From Bosea sp. (in: a-proteobacteria) (GTDB lineage: Bacteria; Pseudomonadota; Alphaproteobacteria; Rhizobiales; Beijerinckiaceae), in assembly GCF_023953965.1 (NCBI RefSeq), contig NZ_JAMLIX010000001.1:1860501-1924500 (forward strand): 64,000 bases of DNA. Direction: 5' to 3'. This document shows, piece by piece, positions 26,296-36,487 of the stretch. The notes below the pieces were generated by a model. It worked only from the letters and a program-made list of their open reading frames with translations. It had not been told where the DNA came from and did no database searches. Position 1 is the stretch's first letter; each line of letters starts with the position of its first letter. A program made the translations under genes and the position numbers.

Positions 26296-26327
26296 AATAC
26301 GGTACGATCTTCCCAGTATCCCGTATT
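26296..26327. promoter_or_regulatory. Inverted repeat AATACGG-N18-CCGTATT
   Basis: AATACGG (26296-26302) and CCGTATT (26321-26327) are exact reverse complements separated by 18 bp, a half-site spacing of about 2.4 helical turns. It lies about 90 bp upstream of the lipoprotein gene. It may be an operator for either neighbour; the evidence is only the symmetry. Confidence 0.3.
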
Positions 26328-26393
26328 GAAGCCGGAGCCCCATCAATAGGACTCGTTCTATAACGCGCCGCTTGGACGAGACATCCCCTGCGC

Positions 26394-26428
26394 GTCCCAA
26401 AACGTAGGCTAGCTGTCCCAAACCGAAG
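26394..26428. promoter_or_regulatory. Direct repeat with 21-bp period, candidate AraC-family operator
   Basis: Two 14-bp direct repeats, GTCCCAAAACGTAG (26394-26407) and GTCCCAAACCGAAG (26415-26428), match at 12 of 14 positions. They start exactly 21 bp apart, two helical turns. Tandem half-sites on one DNA face with about 21-bp spacing are the classical binding arrangement of AraC-family dimers. The gene directly downstream encodes such a regulator. Functional assignment is inference. Confidence 0.5.
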
Positions 26429-26688
26429 CTCGGGCCCGCGGTGACGTCCGCCGCGGCCGGGTTTGCTTCGCGGCCGGCGGTGCCATCTCCGGCATGGGCT
26501 GTCGGGGGGTTGGCGGCGGCCCCATTACGTCATAATCTTGACCCGAAGCTGGGGAAGGAGCGAGCCTCATCCAAGTAAGACAGATTAAAAAAATGTCACT
26601 CGATTTAGGCTCGTTGATGTGCGAGGGCTTTATCAAATGAATCTGATTGGAATATTTCTTAAGTAGAATGATGCAGGCCGGGGGGCAT

Positions 26689-27684
26689 ATGACGATTGTT
26701 TCTCATGATGGCCTGGGAGATAAGGCCGGCGTTTTCTCGACACTGCATTTTTACACGGAGACTTTGCCGGTCGATGTCCAGTTCGACGCTTGGCGGCCCC
26801 TCGACGAGGAGGGAAACGCGCGTCTTCCGACATGCGAAGCCTCGGCGGGATTCGGCGCTGCCTTCTCCTCCTGGACCCTGGGGGAGATCGTCCTGACGCA
26901 TGCCGTCTTCTCCGGCGTGCCGGCGCGGCAATGGTGGCATCGCCCGAAATCCGATCCGGATCATTGCTGCGTGGTGCTGGTGCGGACGCGGGCGGGCGAT
27001 GGAACCCCGCGCGAGGAACTGTGCGTTCGGTCGCCGGCCCTGGCCCTCGAGCGGCGGGTCCGGGACGGCGAAATCATCACCCTCCATCTCCCGCGCGATC
27101 GGCGCCCGGCCGAGGAGCCGTGCTGCGAGAAGGGCCATGACGTCGCGGTGAGCCGGGAGCTTGCGCCCCTGCTCTCCCGCTACATGGACGGGCTCGTCCG
27201 GTCCCTGCCTCACCTCGGCCCGGAGCAGGCCGCGAGCCTCGAGGCGCCGACCAGGGCGCTCGTCGCCGCCTGCCTCGCCCCCGCGCCGGCCGCCGTCGAG
27301 CCGGCACGGCCCGTGCTGGGGTCGGCCCTGGTCGACAGGGTGCGCAGCGTCGTGCGCCAGAACATGGCCTCCCCCGATTTCGGGCCCGAAGGGCTCGCCC
27401 GGCTGCTCGCGATGTCGCGCTCGAAGCTCTACCGGCTGTTCGAGCAGAGCGGCGGGGTGGCTCATTTCATCAACAGGGAGCGCCTGCGCGAGGCGCATCG
27501 GCGGTTGAGCGCGCATACCGAAACGCTCTCCATCCACGCCATCGGCAACGAGGTCGGCTTCGTCGATCACTCGACGTTCAGCCGGGCTTTCCGGCGCGAG
27601 TTCGGCTACAGTCCGACCGAGGCGCGCGAGCGCGGCCTCGCGCAGTCCTTCGCCGAGGAATGCGAAAGCACGGTGCAGGGCTGA
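26689..27684 (+). CDS. AraC family transcriptional regulator
   Basis: 331 residues from the ATG at 26689; ATGs at 26668 and 26671 are alternatives. The N-terminal half begins FSTLHFYTETLPVDVQFDAW, like the AraC-binding-like (FeaR/NitR-type) sensor domain. The C-terminal HTH_18 domain (about 225-320) contains FGPEGLARLLAMSRSKLYRLF, ERLREAHRRL and IGNEVGFVDHSTFSRAFRREFG, the two helix-turn-helix units. Two adjacent Cys (HCCVV) and another pair (EPCCEKG) in the sensor half are unusual and could be redox- or metal-sensitive (speculation). The target is unknown; divergent transcription suggests the glycine-zipper gene or itself. Confidence 0.88.
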   Translation: MTIVSHDGLGDKAGVFSTLHFYTETLPVDVQFDAWRPLDEEGNARLPTCEASAGFGAAFSSWTLGEIVLTHAVFSGVPARQWWHRPKSDPDHCCVVLVRTRAGDGTPREELCVRSPALALERRVRDGEIITLHLPRDRRPAEEPCCEKGHDVAVSRELAPLLSRYMDGLVRSLPHLGPEQAASLEAPTRALVAACLAPAPAAVEPARPVLGSALVDRVRSVVRQNMASPDFGPEGLARLLAMSRSKLYRLFEQSGGVAHFINRERLREAHRRLSAHTETLSIHAIGNEVGFVDHSTFSRAFRREFGYSPTEARERGLAQSFAEECESTVQG

Positions 27685-27788
27685 AGCGTGCACCGGCAAG
27701 CTCGGCCGGGTGCGGGCGTGATGTCTGCGACCGAATCGCCTATCAGGGCTGCGGAAACGGATTTGGGCTAGAGGGTGGGCGTTCCACG

Positions 27789-28073
27789 ATGAACAGAAGA
27801 GATTTCCTGACGGCCGTGCTCGGCCTCGCCGGCCTCGCGGCGCTGAGCCGGGCCGCCGCTGCCGACGAGCTCTCCGGCGAGGCGAGGGCGGCTCTCGACA
27901 CCGCCTCCGTCGCGTTCACGCAAGGTCCGCCGCAGCCGCGCGCACCGGGCGATCCCCGCCCGGAGCCGGCCGCCCCGCGATCGCGCCGGACCAACTGGCA
28001 TCGGCGCCGGCAACGCAACCGGCGGCCGCTGCCGCCGCCGCCGCGGCATCGCCGCCCGCCGCCGGGCCGCTGA
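27789..28073 (+). CDS. Small Arg/Pro-rich protein with Tat signal
   Basis: 94-residue protein beginning MNRRDFLTAVLGLAGLAAL. This is a twin-arginine signal (RRDFL), followed by AAAADE as probable cleavage site (about residue 25). The rest is low complexity: Pro-rich, then Arg/Pro-rich ending RRPPPGR, calculated to be very basic. It lies 100 bp downstream of the AraC gene. The protein at 28146-28445 has the same architecture. Such proteins have been labelled 'protamine-like modular proteins' in Methylobacteriaceae. No catalytic motif is visible; a nucleic-acid- or polymer-binding periplasmic role is conceivable. Confidence 0.55.
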   Translation: MNRRDFLTAVLGLAGLAALSRAAAADELSGEARAALDTASVAFTQGPPQPRAPGDPRPEPAAPRSRRTNWHRRRQRNRRPLPPPPRHRRPPPGR

Positions 28074-28145
28074 GCGCACCGGCCGGCGGTGGCCGTCACG
28101 GCGCCGGGTCTATTTCGGATGTTCGACGTGAAGGAGGAGAGCTCC

Positions 28146-28445
28146 ATGGAACGGCGGTCGTTCTTGCTTGGTTTGGTCGCGGTTGCGATCGGTGCCGGCG
28201 CCAGTCGCGCCAGCGATGCGCAAACGCTGCAAGCGTCGGCGGCGCCCGAGGTCGCCTTGCCCGAGGGGACGCCGGTCGATTGGGCCCAGCAGGGCCAGAG
28301 CTGGAACCGGCCTCCGCATCATCGGGATCGGTACTGGCGTCGTCCGCCGCAGCTCCAGCGCGGCCGCCAGAGGCGCCAGGTCTGCCGTGTGCACCGCGAC
28401 AGCTTCGGCCGCAGCGTTCGCCGCTGCCGCTGGGTTTGGGTCTAG
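28146..28445 (+). CDS. Small basic protein with Tat-like signal (paralogue of preceding gene)
   Basis: 99-residue protein starting MERRSFLLGLVAVAIGAGA with a Tat-like RRSFL motif and a probable cleavage after SRASDA. The mature part has a Trp/His-rich middle (WAQQGQSWNRPPHHRDRYW). The tail carries two Cys in CRVHRDSFGRSVRRCRWVW, possibly a disulfide. A strong AAGGAGGAG Shine-Dalgarno precedes the ATG, supporting real translation. Same layout as the gene 72 bp upstream, so probably a diverged tandem pair. Function unknown. Confidence 0.65.
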   Translation: MERRSFLLGLVAVAIGAGASRASDAQTLQASAAPEVALPEGTPVDWAQQGQSWNRPPHHRDRYWRRPPQLQRGRQRRQVCRVHRDSFGRSVRRCRWVWV

Positions 28446-28546
28446 GAAGCCCGGCGGGTCGCGCTTCATGTGGATATGGCCCATAAGCCCGGCGTAGCGC
28501 ATCGCAGCGGTTGGCAAGATGCGCCGCAGGGGCCAGATAAGACGGC

Positions 28547-30439
28547 ATGAAATTCCCGCCCTCCGTCCTTGAGGAGATCAAGGCGCGGCTGCCTGTCTCG
28601 GCGGTCGTGGGAAAGCGCGTGCGCCTGCAGAAGGCGGGGCGCGAATGGAAGGGGCTTTCGCCCTTCAACGCCGAGAAGACGCCCTCCTTCTTCGTCAACG
28701 ACCAGAAGGCGTCGTTCTTCGATTTCTCCTCGGGCAAGAACGGCGACATCTTCAAGTTCGTGATGGAGACCGAGGGGCTCTCCTTTCCCGAAGCCGTCGA
28801 GAAGCTCGCGGCGGAAGCCGGCGTCGTCCTGCCGAAGATCACCGCGGAGGCGCAAGCGCGGGAGGAGCAGCGCAAGGGGCTGCACGAGGTCGTCGAGCTC
28901 GCGGCGCAGTTCTTCGAGACCGAGCTGATGGGCGATCGCGGCGTGGCCGCCCGGCGCTATCTCGCTTCACGTGGCCTCGACGGCGAGGCGCGCACGCGCT
29001 TCCGCCTCGGCTACGGCCCTGCCGATCGCTTCGCGCTACGCGACCATCTCGCCGGCAAGGGCGTCTCGGCCGAGCTGATGACGCAAGCCGGGCTGCTCGT
29101 GCATGGCGAGGAGATCGCCGTGCCCTATGACCGCTTCCGCGACCGGGTGATGTTCCCGATCCACGATGCGCGCGGGCGCGTCGTCGCCTTCGGCGGGCGG
29201 GCGATGAGCGCGGAGGTGGCGGCGAAATACCTGAACTCGCCGGAGACGCCGCTCTTCCACAAGGGCCATCTGCTGTTCAACCATCACAATGCCCGCAAGG
29301 CCGCGCACGACACCGGGCAGGCGATCGTGGTCGAGGGCTATGTCGACGTCATCGCCATGGCGCTCTCGGGCTTCCCGCAGACGGTGGCGCCGCTCGGCAC
29401 GGCGCTGACCGAGGACCAGCTCGGGCTGCTCTGGCGCATGGCCGACGAGCCGGTGATCTGCCTCGACGGCGACAAGGCCGGCCGCAAGGCCGCAAGCCGC
29501 GCGATCGACCTGGCGCTGCCGCTGCTGGAGCCGGGAAAATCGCTCTCCTTCGCCCTGCTGCCGGACGGGCAGGACCCGGACGACCTCGCCCGTGCCGGCG
29601 GGCGGCAGGCGATCGCGGAGGTCGTCGGCGCGGCGCGCCCGCTGGTCGACATGCTCTGGCAGCGCGAGGTCGAGGCCGGCCCGCTCGATACGCCGGAGCG
29701 GCGCGCCGCCTTCGAGCGGCGGCTGAAGGAGCCGCTGTCCCAGATCCGCGACGAGACGACGCGCAGGCATTACCGCCGCGAGATGGACGAGCGGCTGGCG
29801 CAGCTCTTCGCCGGCGCGGCGCCGGTCCGCGGAGGCGGGGCCGCCGGCTTCCGGGGCGGCCGGGGAGGGGCCGGGCTGCCGCGTGGCGGGTTCGGCCGGC
29901 AGGTGCCGCCCTGGCTCGCCGGTCCGCTCAGGGCCTCGAGCGCGCTGACGCAATCGCGGCTGGTGGCGAAGCTCAGCGGCGAGGACCGGCGCGAAGCCTT
30001 CATCCTGCTCGCGCTGGCGAGCCATCCCGAGCTGATTCTGCGCTGCGCCGACGAGATCGCCGAGCTTGCGCTCGACGGGCCGGCGGCCGAGCGGCTGCGG
30101 CAGGCGCTGCTCGATTCGGTCGAGGACAGGCTCGACCGGGAGGCGCTGGCGAATCGGCTGGCCCAGCCGCGCGTCCGGGAGGCGCACGGCCATCTGATGG
30201 CCGTGACCGGGCCGGCGGAGCGGCGCAAGCTCGCGCAAGACGCTGATCCTGAATCGGTTTTCGACTCGATTCATCAGGCCATCGTCTTGCATCATCGCGC
30301 GCGAACGCTAAATAGCGAGTTGAGAGCAGCCGAGCGCGCCTTGGCTGACGATGCGACCGAAGCCAATTTCGCCTGGATCAAGGACGTGAAGGCCCGCCTC
30401 GAGACGATCGAAGGCACTGAGGCCATGTCCGAGGATTGA
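28547..30439 (+). CDS. dnaG: DNA primase DnaG
   Basis: 630-residue replicative primase making RNA primers for DnaB-coupled replication. Order: N-terminal zinc-binding-type domain (1-100), RNA polymerase core with GYGPADRFAL and FPIHDARGRVVAFGGRAM, and TOPRIM (VVEGYVDVIAMA; CLDGDKAGRKAA with DxD). A Gly/Arg-rich linker (about 425-445) precedes the DnaB-binding C-terminus. Oddity: the zinc ligands are gone, since the CPFH motif reads SPFN and CFGC reads DFSS, although the domain is otherwise conserved (LSPFNAEKTPSFF). This variant is known in part of the Rhizobiales. It precedes rpoD as in many bacteria. Confidence 0.96.
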   Translation: MKFPPSVLEEIKARLPVSAVVGKRVRLQKAGREWKGLSPFNAEKTPSFFVNDQKASFFDFSSGKNGDIFKFVMETEGLSFPEAVEKLAAEAGVVLPKITAEAQAREEQRKGLHEVVELAAQFFETELMGDRGVAARRYLASRGLDGEARTRFRLGYGPADRFALRDHLAGKGVSAELMTQAGLLVHGEEIAVPYDRFRDRVMFPIHDARGRVVAFGGRAMSAEVAAKYLNSPETPLFHKGHLLFNHHNARKAAHDTGQAIVVEGYVDVIAMALSGFPQTVAPLGTALTEDQLGLLWRMADEPVICLDGDKAGRKAASRAIDLALPLLEPGKSLSFALLPDGQDPDDLARAGGRQAIAEVVGAARPLVDMLWQREVEAGPLDTPERRAAFERRLKEPLSQIRDETTRRHYRREMDERLAQLFAGAAPVRGGGAAGFRGGRGGAGLPRGGFGRQVPPWLAGPLRASSALTQSRLVAKLSGEDRREAFILLALASHPELILRCADEIAELALDGPAAERLRQALLDSVEDRLDREALANRLAQPRVREAHGHLMAVTGPAERRKLAQDADPESVFDSIHQAIVLHHRARTLNSELRAAERALADDATEANFAWIKDVKARLETIEGTEAMSED

Positions 30440-30636
30440 AAAAGCCCGGCGAAGGGCCCGACGCATGGTTCGGCGCGCGCGTTGTCGGGATGGTTCACGA
30501 TTCGTCAACGACGTCTGGTGCCATCTGCGACTGGATTTGGTTGGGTGAGCGCGCCGGGCCTGCGGTCGCGCCACCCTTTTATGCGTCGGTATATGGCTCG
30601 CGGGCCATGGCCGGCGCGACTGCGGAGCGCTGATTG

Positions 30637-32640
<2,004 letters not shown>

Positions 32641-32720
32641 CCGGGACAAGGGCGCCGCGGTGCCCTTTGTCGACCTGCCCCGTATCGCCCGGCTGTCCGG
32701 GTTCGAGGAGAGCGCGCGCC

Positions 32721-33008
32721 ATGTCCTTCCTGAAATCGCTGTTCGGCGGCCGCAAGCCGGCCGAGGAGAAGCCCGCCGGACCGGTCAAGACGATCGAGCA
32801 CAACGGCTTCACCATCCATGCGACGCCTTATCAGGAGGGCGGGCAATACCAGCTCTGCGGCGTGATCGAGAAGGTCGTCGAAGGCGAGACCAAGAGCCAT
32901 CGCTTCATCCGCGCCGATCGCTTTCCGGGGCAGGCGGAGGCGGCCGATTTCACGCTGGTGAAGGGCCAGCAGATCGTCGACATGGAAGGCGAACGCCTGT
33001 TCCGCTAG
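32721..33008 (+). CDS. HlyU family protein
   Basis: 95-residue small protein of the HlyU family (PF10115). After a basic N-terminus (MSFLKSLFGGRK) it shows the family core VKTIEHNGFTIHATP, EGGQYQLCGVIEK and SHRFIRADRFP. The end is QQIVDMEGERLFR. Vibrio HlyU is a DNA-binding anti-repressor of haemolysin genes. In alphaproteobacteria the relatives have no established role. It lies 80 bp after rpoD. Confidence 0.8.
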   Translation: MSFLKSLFGGRKPAEEKPAGPVKTIEHNGFTIHATPYQEGGQYQLCGVIEKVVEGETKSHRFIRADRFPGQAEAADFTLVKGQQIVDMEGERLFR

Positions 33009-33087
33009 GGCGGCGGATCGCCTTACCAAAGCGGTCGGTCTGGTTCAGGATGGGCAGCCATCCGACAGCTTTTGGAAGCGATGAGCC

Positions 33088-33789
33088 ATGGACAACAAGG
33101 TCGCCATCATAACAGCCGCGGGCAGCGGCATGGGCGCGGCAGCGGCGCGCCGCCTCGCCAGAGACGGATATCGCGTCGGGATCCTGTCGTCGTCAGGCAA
33201 GGGCGCGGCGCTCGCCGGCGAACTCGGCGGGCTCGGCGTGACGGGCTCGAACCAGTCGCCCGACGATCTGAAGCGGCTCGTCGACACGGTCGTCGATGCC
33301 TGGGGCCGGATCGACGTGCTGGTCAACAGTGCCGGCCACGGGCCGCGCGCGGATATCCTGGAGATCACGGACGAGCAGTGGCACACTGGCTTCGACACCT
33401 ATTTCCTCAACGTCGTCCGGCCGGTGCGGCTCGTCGCCCCGGTGATGGTGAAGCAGAATGGCGGGTCGATCATCAACATCTCGACGGCCTGGGCCTTCGA
33501 GCCGAGCGCGCTGTTTCCGACATCGGCGGTGGCCCGGGCGGGGCTCGCCGCCTACACCAAGCTGTTCGCCGACCGCTACGGGCCGAACAACGTGCGCATG
33601 AACAACGTCCTGCCGGGCTGGATCGACAGCCTGCCGGCCACCGAGGAGCGCCAGCGCAGCGTTCCGATGGGCCGCTACGGGACATCCGAGGAGATGGCGG
33701 CGACGATTGCCTTCCTCGCCTCGGACGGTGCCGGTTACATCACCGGGCAAAACATCCGGGTCGATGGCGGCTTGATGCGGGGCATCTGA
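33088..33789 (+). CDS. SDR-fold protein lacking the canonical Tyr/Lys
   Basis: 233-residue short-chain dehydrogenase/reductase fold protein. The Rossmann nucleotide motif is slightly altered (ITAAGSGMGAAAA), and NSAG and the C-terminal GQNIRVDGGLMRGI are typical. The active site is atypical: after NISTAWAFEPS the usual YxxxK is SAVAR, so Tyr is Ser and Lys is Arg, and the catalytic Ser position is Thr. It probably binds NAD(P) but may not reduce carbonyls by the standard mechanism. A recognisable subgroup with TSAVxRAGL exists, so this looks conserved rather than decayed (from memory). Confidence 0.82.
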   Translation: MDNKVAIITAAGSGMGAAAARRLARDGYRVGILSSSGKGAALAGELGGLGVTGSNQSPDDLKRLVDTVVDAWGRIDVLVNSAGHGPRADILEITDEQWHTGFDTYFLNVVRPVRLVAPVMVKQNGGSIINISTAWAFEPSALFPTSAVARAGLAAYTKLFADRYGPNNVRMNNVLPGWIDSLPATEERQRSVPMGRYGTSEEMAATIAFLASDGAGYITGQNIRVDGGLMRGI

Positions 33790-33908
33790 GGTCGGCTCGC
33801 CGGCGCACGGAACGGCTCCCGATCGACCCGTTCGGCTGATCTCTTGCGGATCGAGGCCGCTTCGCGCCAAGACGCCTCGGACCGCAGGCTCAGGACACAG
33901 GACGGATC

Positions 33909-35711
33909 ATGGCTCCCTTGCTGCATCTGCGCGACGTCGCGCTCACCTTCGGCGGGCAGCCCCTGCTCGAAGCCGCCGAGATCGCGGTTTCGGCCGGGGA
34001 GCGCGTCTGCCTTGTCGGCCGCAACGGCTCGGGCAAGTCGACGCTGCTCAAGATCGCGGCGGAGCTCGTCGAGCCGGACCATGTGGAGCGCTTCGTCCAG
34101 CCGGGCGTGACCATCCGCTACCTGCCGCAGGAGCCGGACTTCACCGGCTACGACAGCGCGCTTTCCTATGTCGCGGCCGGGCTTGGACCGGGCGACGATG
34201 CCTATCGCGCGCAATATCTTTTGGGCGAGCTCGGCCTGACCGGCAGGGAGGATCCGGCTTCGATGTCGGGCGGCGAGGGGCGTCGCGCCGCGCTGGCGCG
34301 GGTCCTGGCACCGGAGCCGGACATCCTGCTGCTCGACGAGCCGACCAACCATCTCGATCTCGCCGTGATCGAATGGCTGGAGCAGGAGCTTCAGTCGCTG
34401 CGATCGGCCATGGTGCTGATCAGCCATGACCGGCGCTTCCTGACCGCGCTGTCGCGCGCCACCGTCTGGCTCGATCGCGGCGTGACGCGGCGGATCGAGA
34501 AGGGATTCGGGGCGTTCGAAGCCTGGCGCGACGAGGTTCTCGCGCAGGAGGAGCTCGAGCGGCACAAGCTCGATCGCAAGATCGCCCGCGAGGAGGACTG
34601 GCTGCGCTACGGCGTCAGCGCGCGGCGCACCCGTAACCAGCGCCGGCTCGGCGAGCTCCATGCGCTGCGCGAAGAGCGCCGCACCGCCCGCGCCGCGACC
34701 GGGAACGTGAGGCTCGAGGCCGGCGAGGCGCAGACCTCCGGAAAGCTCGTGATCGAGGCGGTGAACCTCACCAAGGCCTATGGCGACAACACGGTCGTCA
34801 AGAACCTGTCGCTCAGGGTGGCGCGGGGCGACCGGATCGGCATCGTCGGGCCGAACGGCGCCGGCAAGACCACGCTGATCAACCTCCTGACCGGCGCGCT
34901 TCTCCCCGATTCCGGCCGGGTGAAGCTCGGCACGGCGCTGGAGATGGTGACGCTCGACCAGCGCCGCGAAAGCCTCGATCCGGCAACCCCGCTCGGCGAT
35001 GCGCTGACCGGCGGCGGTTCGGACCAGGTGATGGTGGGCGGCCAGCCGCGCCATGTCGTCTCCTATATGAAGGACTTCCTGTTCCAGCCGATCCAGCGCG
35101 GCACGCCGGTCGGCGCGCTCTCAGGGGGAGAGCGCGGGCGGCTGATGCTGGCCCGTGCGCTCGCCAGGCCCGCCAACCTCCTGGTGCTCGACGAGCCGAC
35201 CAACGATCTCGACCTCGAGACGCTCGACCTGCTGCAGGAGCTGCTCGCCGATTACCAGGGCACGGTGCTGCTGGTCAGCCATGACCGCGATTTCCTCGAC
35301 CGCGTCGTCTCTTCCGTGCTGATCTCGGACGGCGACGGCGTCTGGACCGAGTTCGCCGGCGGCTATTCCGACATGCTGGCGCAGCGCGGGCGCGGCGTCG
35401 GCGCCAAGGCGAGGGCGTTGGAGAAGGCCGCGCCGAAGGCCGTGGCTTCGCCGGCGCCGGCTGCGCCCGCGTCCCGGCGCAGGCTCTCCTTCAACGAGAA
35501 GCACGCGCTGGAGACGCTGCCGAAGACGATCGAGACGTTGCAGGCCGAGGCGGCCAGGCTCAACGCCGCCGTGGCGGGCGATCTCTATACGCGCGATCCG
35601 AAGCTCTTCGCGAAGGCCACGGCGCGGCTGGAAGAGGTCACGCGCGAGGTTGGCGAGGCCGAGGAGCGCTGGTTGGAGCTGGAAATGCTGCGCGAAGAGA
35701 TCGGGGCTTAA
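33909..35711 (+). CDS. uup: ABC-F family ATPase, Uup-like
   Basis: 600-residue cytosolic ABC-F protein with two nucleotide-binding domains and no membrane segment. Walker A: VGRNGSGKST (about 36-45) and VGPNGAGKTT (about 315-324). Signatures: SGGEGRRAALARVLA and SGGERGRLMLARALA. Walker B: ILLLDEPTNHLD and LLVLDEPTNDLD. The linker has EDWLRYGVSARRTRNQRRL, typical of Uup. The C-terminus (about 520-600) is a coiled-coil DNA-binding-like domain. E. coli Uup acts on ribosomes and branched DNA intermediates. The SDR gene follows 13 bp later. Confidence 0.85.
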   Translation: MAPLLHLRDVALTFGGQPLLEAAEIAVSAGERVCLVGRNGSGKSTLLKIAAELVEPDHVERFVQPGVTIRYLPQEPDFTGYDSALSYVAAGLGPGDDAYRAQYLLGELGLTGREDPASMSGGEGRRAALARVLAPEPDILLLDEPTNHLDLAVIEWLEQELQSLRSAMVLISHDRRFLTALSRATVWLDRGVTRRIEKGFGAFEAWRDEVLAQEELERHKLDRKIAREEDWLRYGVSARRTRNQRRLGELHALREERRTARAATGNVRLEAGEAQTSGKLVIEAVNLTKAYGDNTVVKNLSLRVARGDRIGIVGPNGAGKTTLINLLTGALLPDSGRVKLGTALEMVTLDQRRESLDPATPLGDALTGGGSDQVMVGGQPRHVVSYMKDFLFQPIQRGTPVGALSGGERGRLMLARALARPANLLVLDEPTNDLDLETLDLLQELLADYQGTVLLVSHDRDFLDRVVSSVLISDGDGVWTEFAGGYSDMLAQRGRGVGAKARALEKAAPKAVASPAPAAPASRRRLSFNEKHALETLPKTIETLQAEAARLNAAVAGDLYTRDPKLFAKATARLEEVTREVGEAEERWLELEMLREEIGA

Positions 35712-35724
35712 AGGGGAGGCGACC

Positions 35725-36471
35725 ATGAGACTCAAGGGCAGGACGGCGCTGGTGACGGGGGCGGCGCAGGGCTTCGGCTTCGGTATCGCCGAGACTTTCG
35801 TGCGCGAGGGCGCGCGCGTCGCGGTCGTCGACATCGACGGCGCCAAGGCGAGCGCGGCCGCCAAAGCGATCGGCCGCAAGGCCTTCGCCGTGACCTGCGA
35901 CGTCGCCAGGGCGAAGAGCGTCGACCGGGCGGTCGAAAAGATCCTCGGCCGGGTCGGGCGGCTCGACATCGTCGTCAACAATGCCGGCACCACCCATCGC
36001 AACCAGCCGATGACCGAGGTGGCGGAGGCGGAGTTCGACCGGATCTTCGCCGTCAACGTCAAGGCGATCTATCTGATGGCGCGGGCGATCGTGCCGCATT
36101 TCCGCGCGCATGGCGGCGGCGTCATCCTCAATATCGGCTCGACGGCGGGCCTGCGCCCGCGGCCCGGCCTGACCTGGTACAACGGCTCGAAGGCGGCGGT
36201 GAACCTGATCTCGCAGTCGATGGCGGTCGAGCTCGCGCCGGACAGGATCCGCGTCAACGCGATCGCGCCGGTGGCGGGCGAGACGCCGCTTCTCGCCGCC
36301 TTCATGGGCGAGGATACGCCGGAGCGGCGCAAGGCCTTCACCGCGACGATTCCCTGGGGCCGCTTCTCGACGCCGCAGGACATCGCCAATGCGGCGCTGT
36401 TCCTGTGCTCCGAGGAGGCCGAGATGGTGACGGGCTCGGTGCTGCCCGTCGATGGCGGGCGCTGCGTCTGA
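35725..36471 (+). CDS. SDR family oxidoreductase
   Basis: 248-residue classical short-chain dehydrogenase. The NAD(P) motif is TGAAQGFGFGIA, the structural motif is NNAG, and the catalytic Ser lies in NIGSTAGL. The YNGSK tetrad motif is intact (Tyr about 152, Lys about 156), and the substrate-loop PVAGET and GSVLPVDGGRCV follow. An Asp after beta2 (VVDIDGAK) favours NAD+ over NADP+. Strong GGGGAGG ribosome-binding site. Probably a 3-ketoacyl- or sugar-alcohol dehydrogenase; the substrate cannot be told. Confidence 0.9.
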   Translation: MRLKGRTALVTGAAQGFGFGIAETFVREGARVAVVDIDGAKASAAAKAIGRKAFAVTCDVARAKSVDRAVEKILGRVGRLDIVVNNAGTTHRNQPMTEVAEAEFDRIFAVNVKAIYLMARAIVPHFRAHGGGVILNIGSTAGLRPRPGLTWYNGSKAAVNLISQSMAVELAPDRIRVNAIAPVAGETPLLAAFMGEDTPERRKAFTATIPWGRFSTPQDIANAALFLCSEEAEMVTGSVLPVDGGRCV

Positions 36472-36487
36472 GCCGGCGGCGCATCCG

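Larger units (their letters stand above)
26208..26688. other. Divergent intergenic region with repeats, no gene seen
   Basis: 481 bp between the glycine-zipper lipoprotein and the AraC-family gene, noticeably less GC-rich than its surroundings at both ends. It contains an inverted repeat (26296-26327), a direct repeat phased by 21 bp (26394-26428) and a GC-rich imperfect hairpin around 26450-26480. Short open frames here resemble nothing. It presumably carries two divergent promoters and the regulator's own binding sites. Confidence 0.6.

Noticed and set aside
26450..26480. GC-rich imperfect hairpin in the AraC gap
   Set aside because: Arms differ by a two-base bulge, there is no T-tract, and it is distant from any gene end, so not called a terminator.
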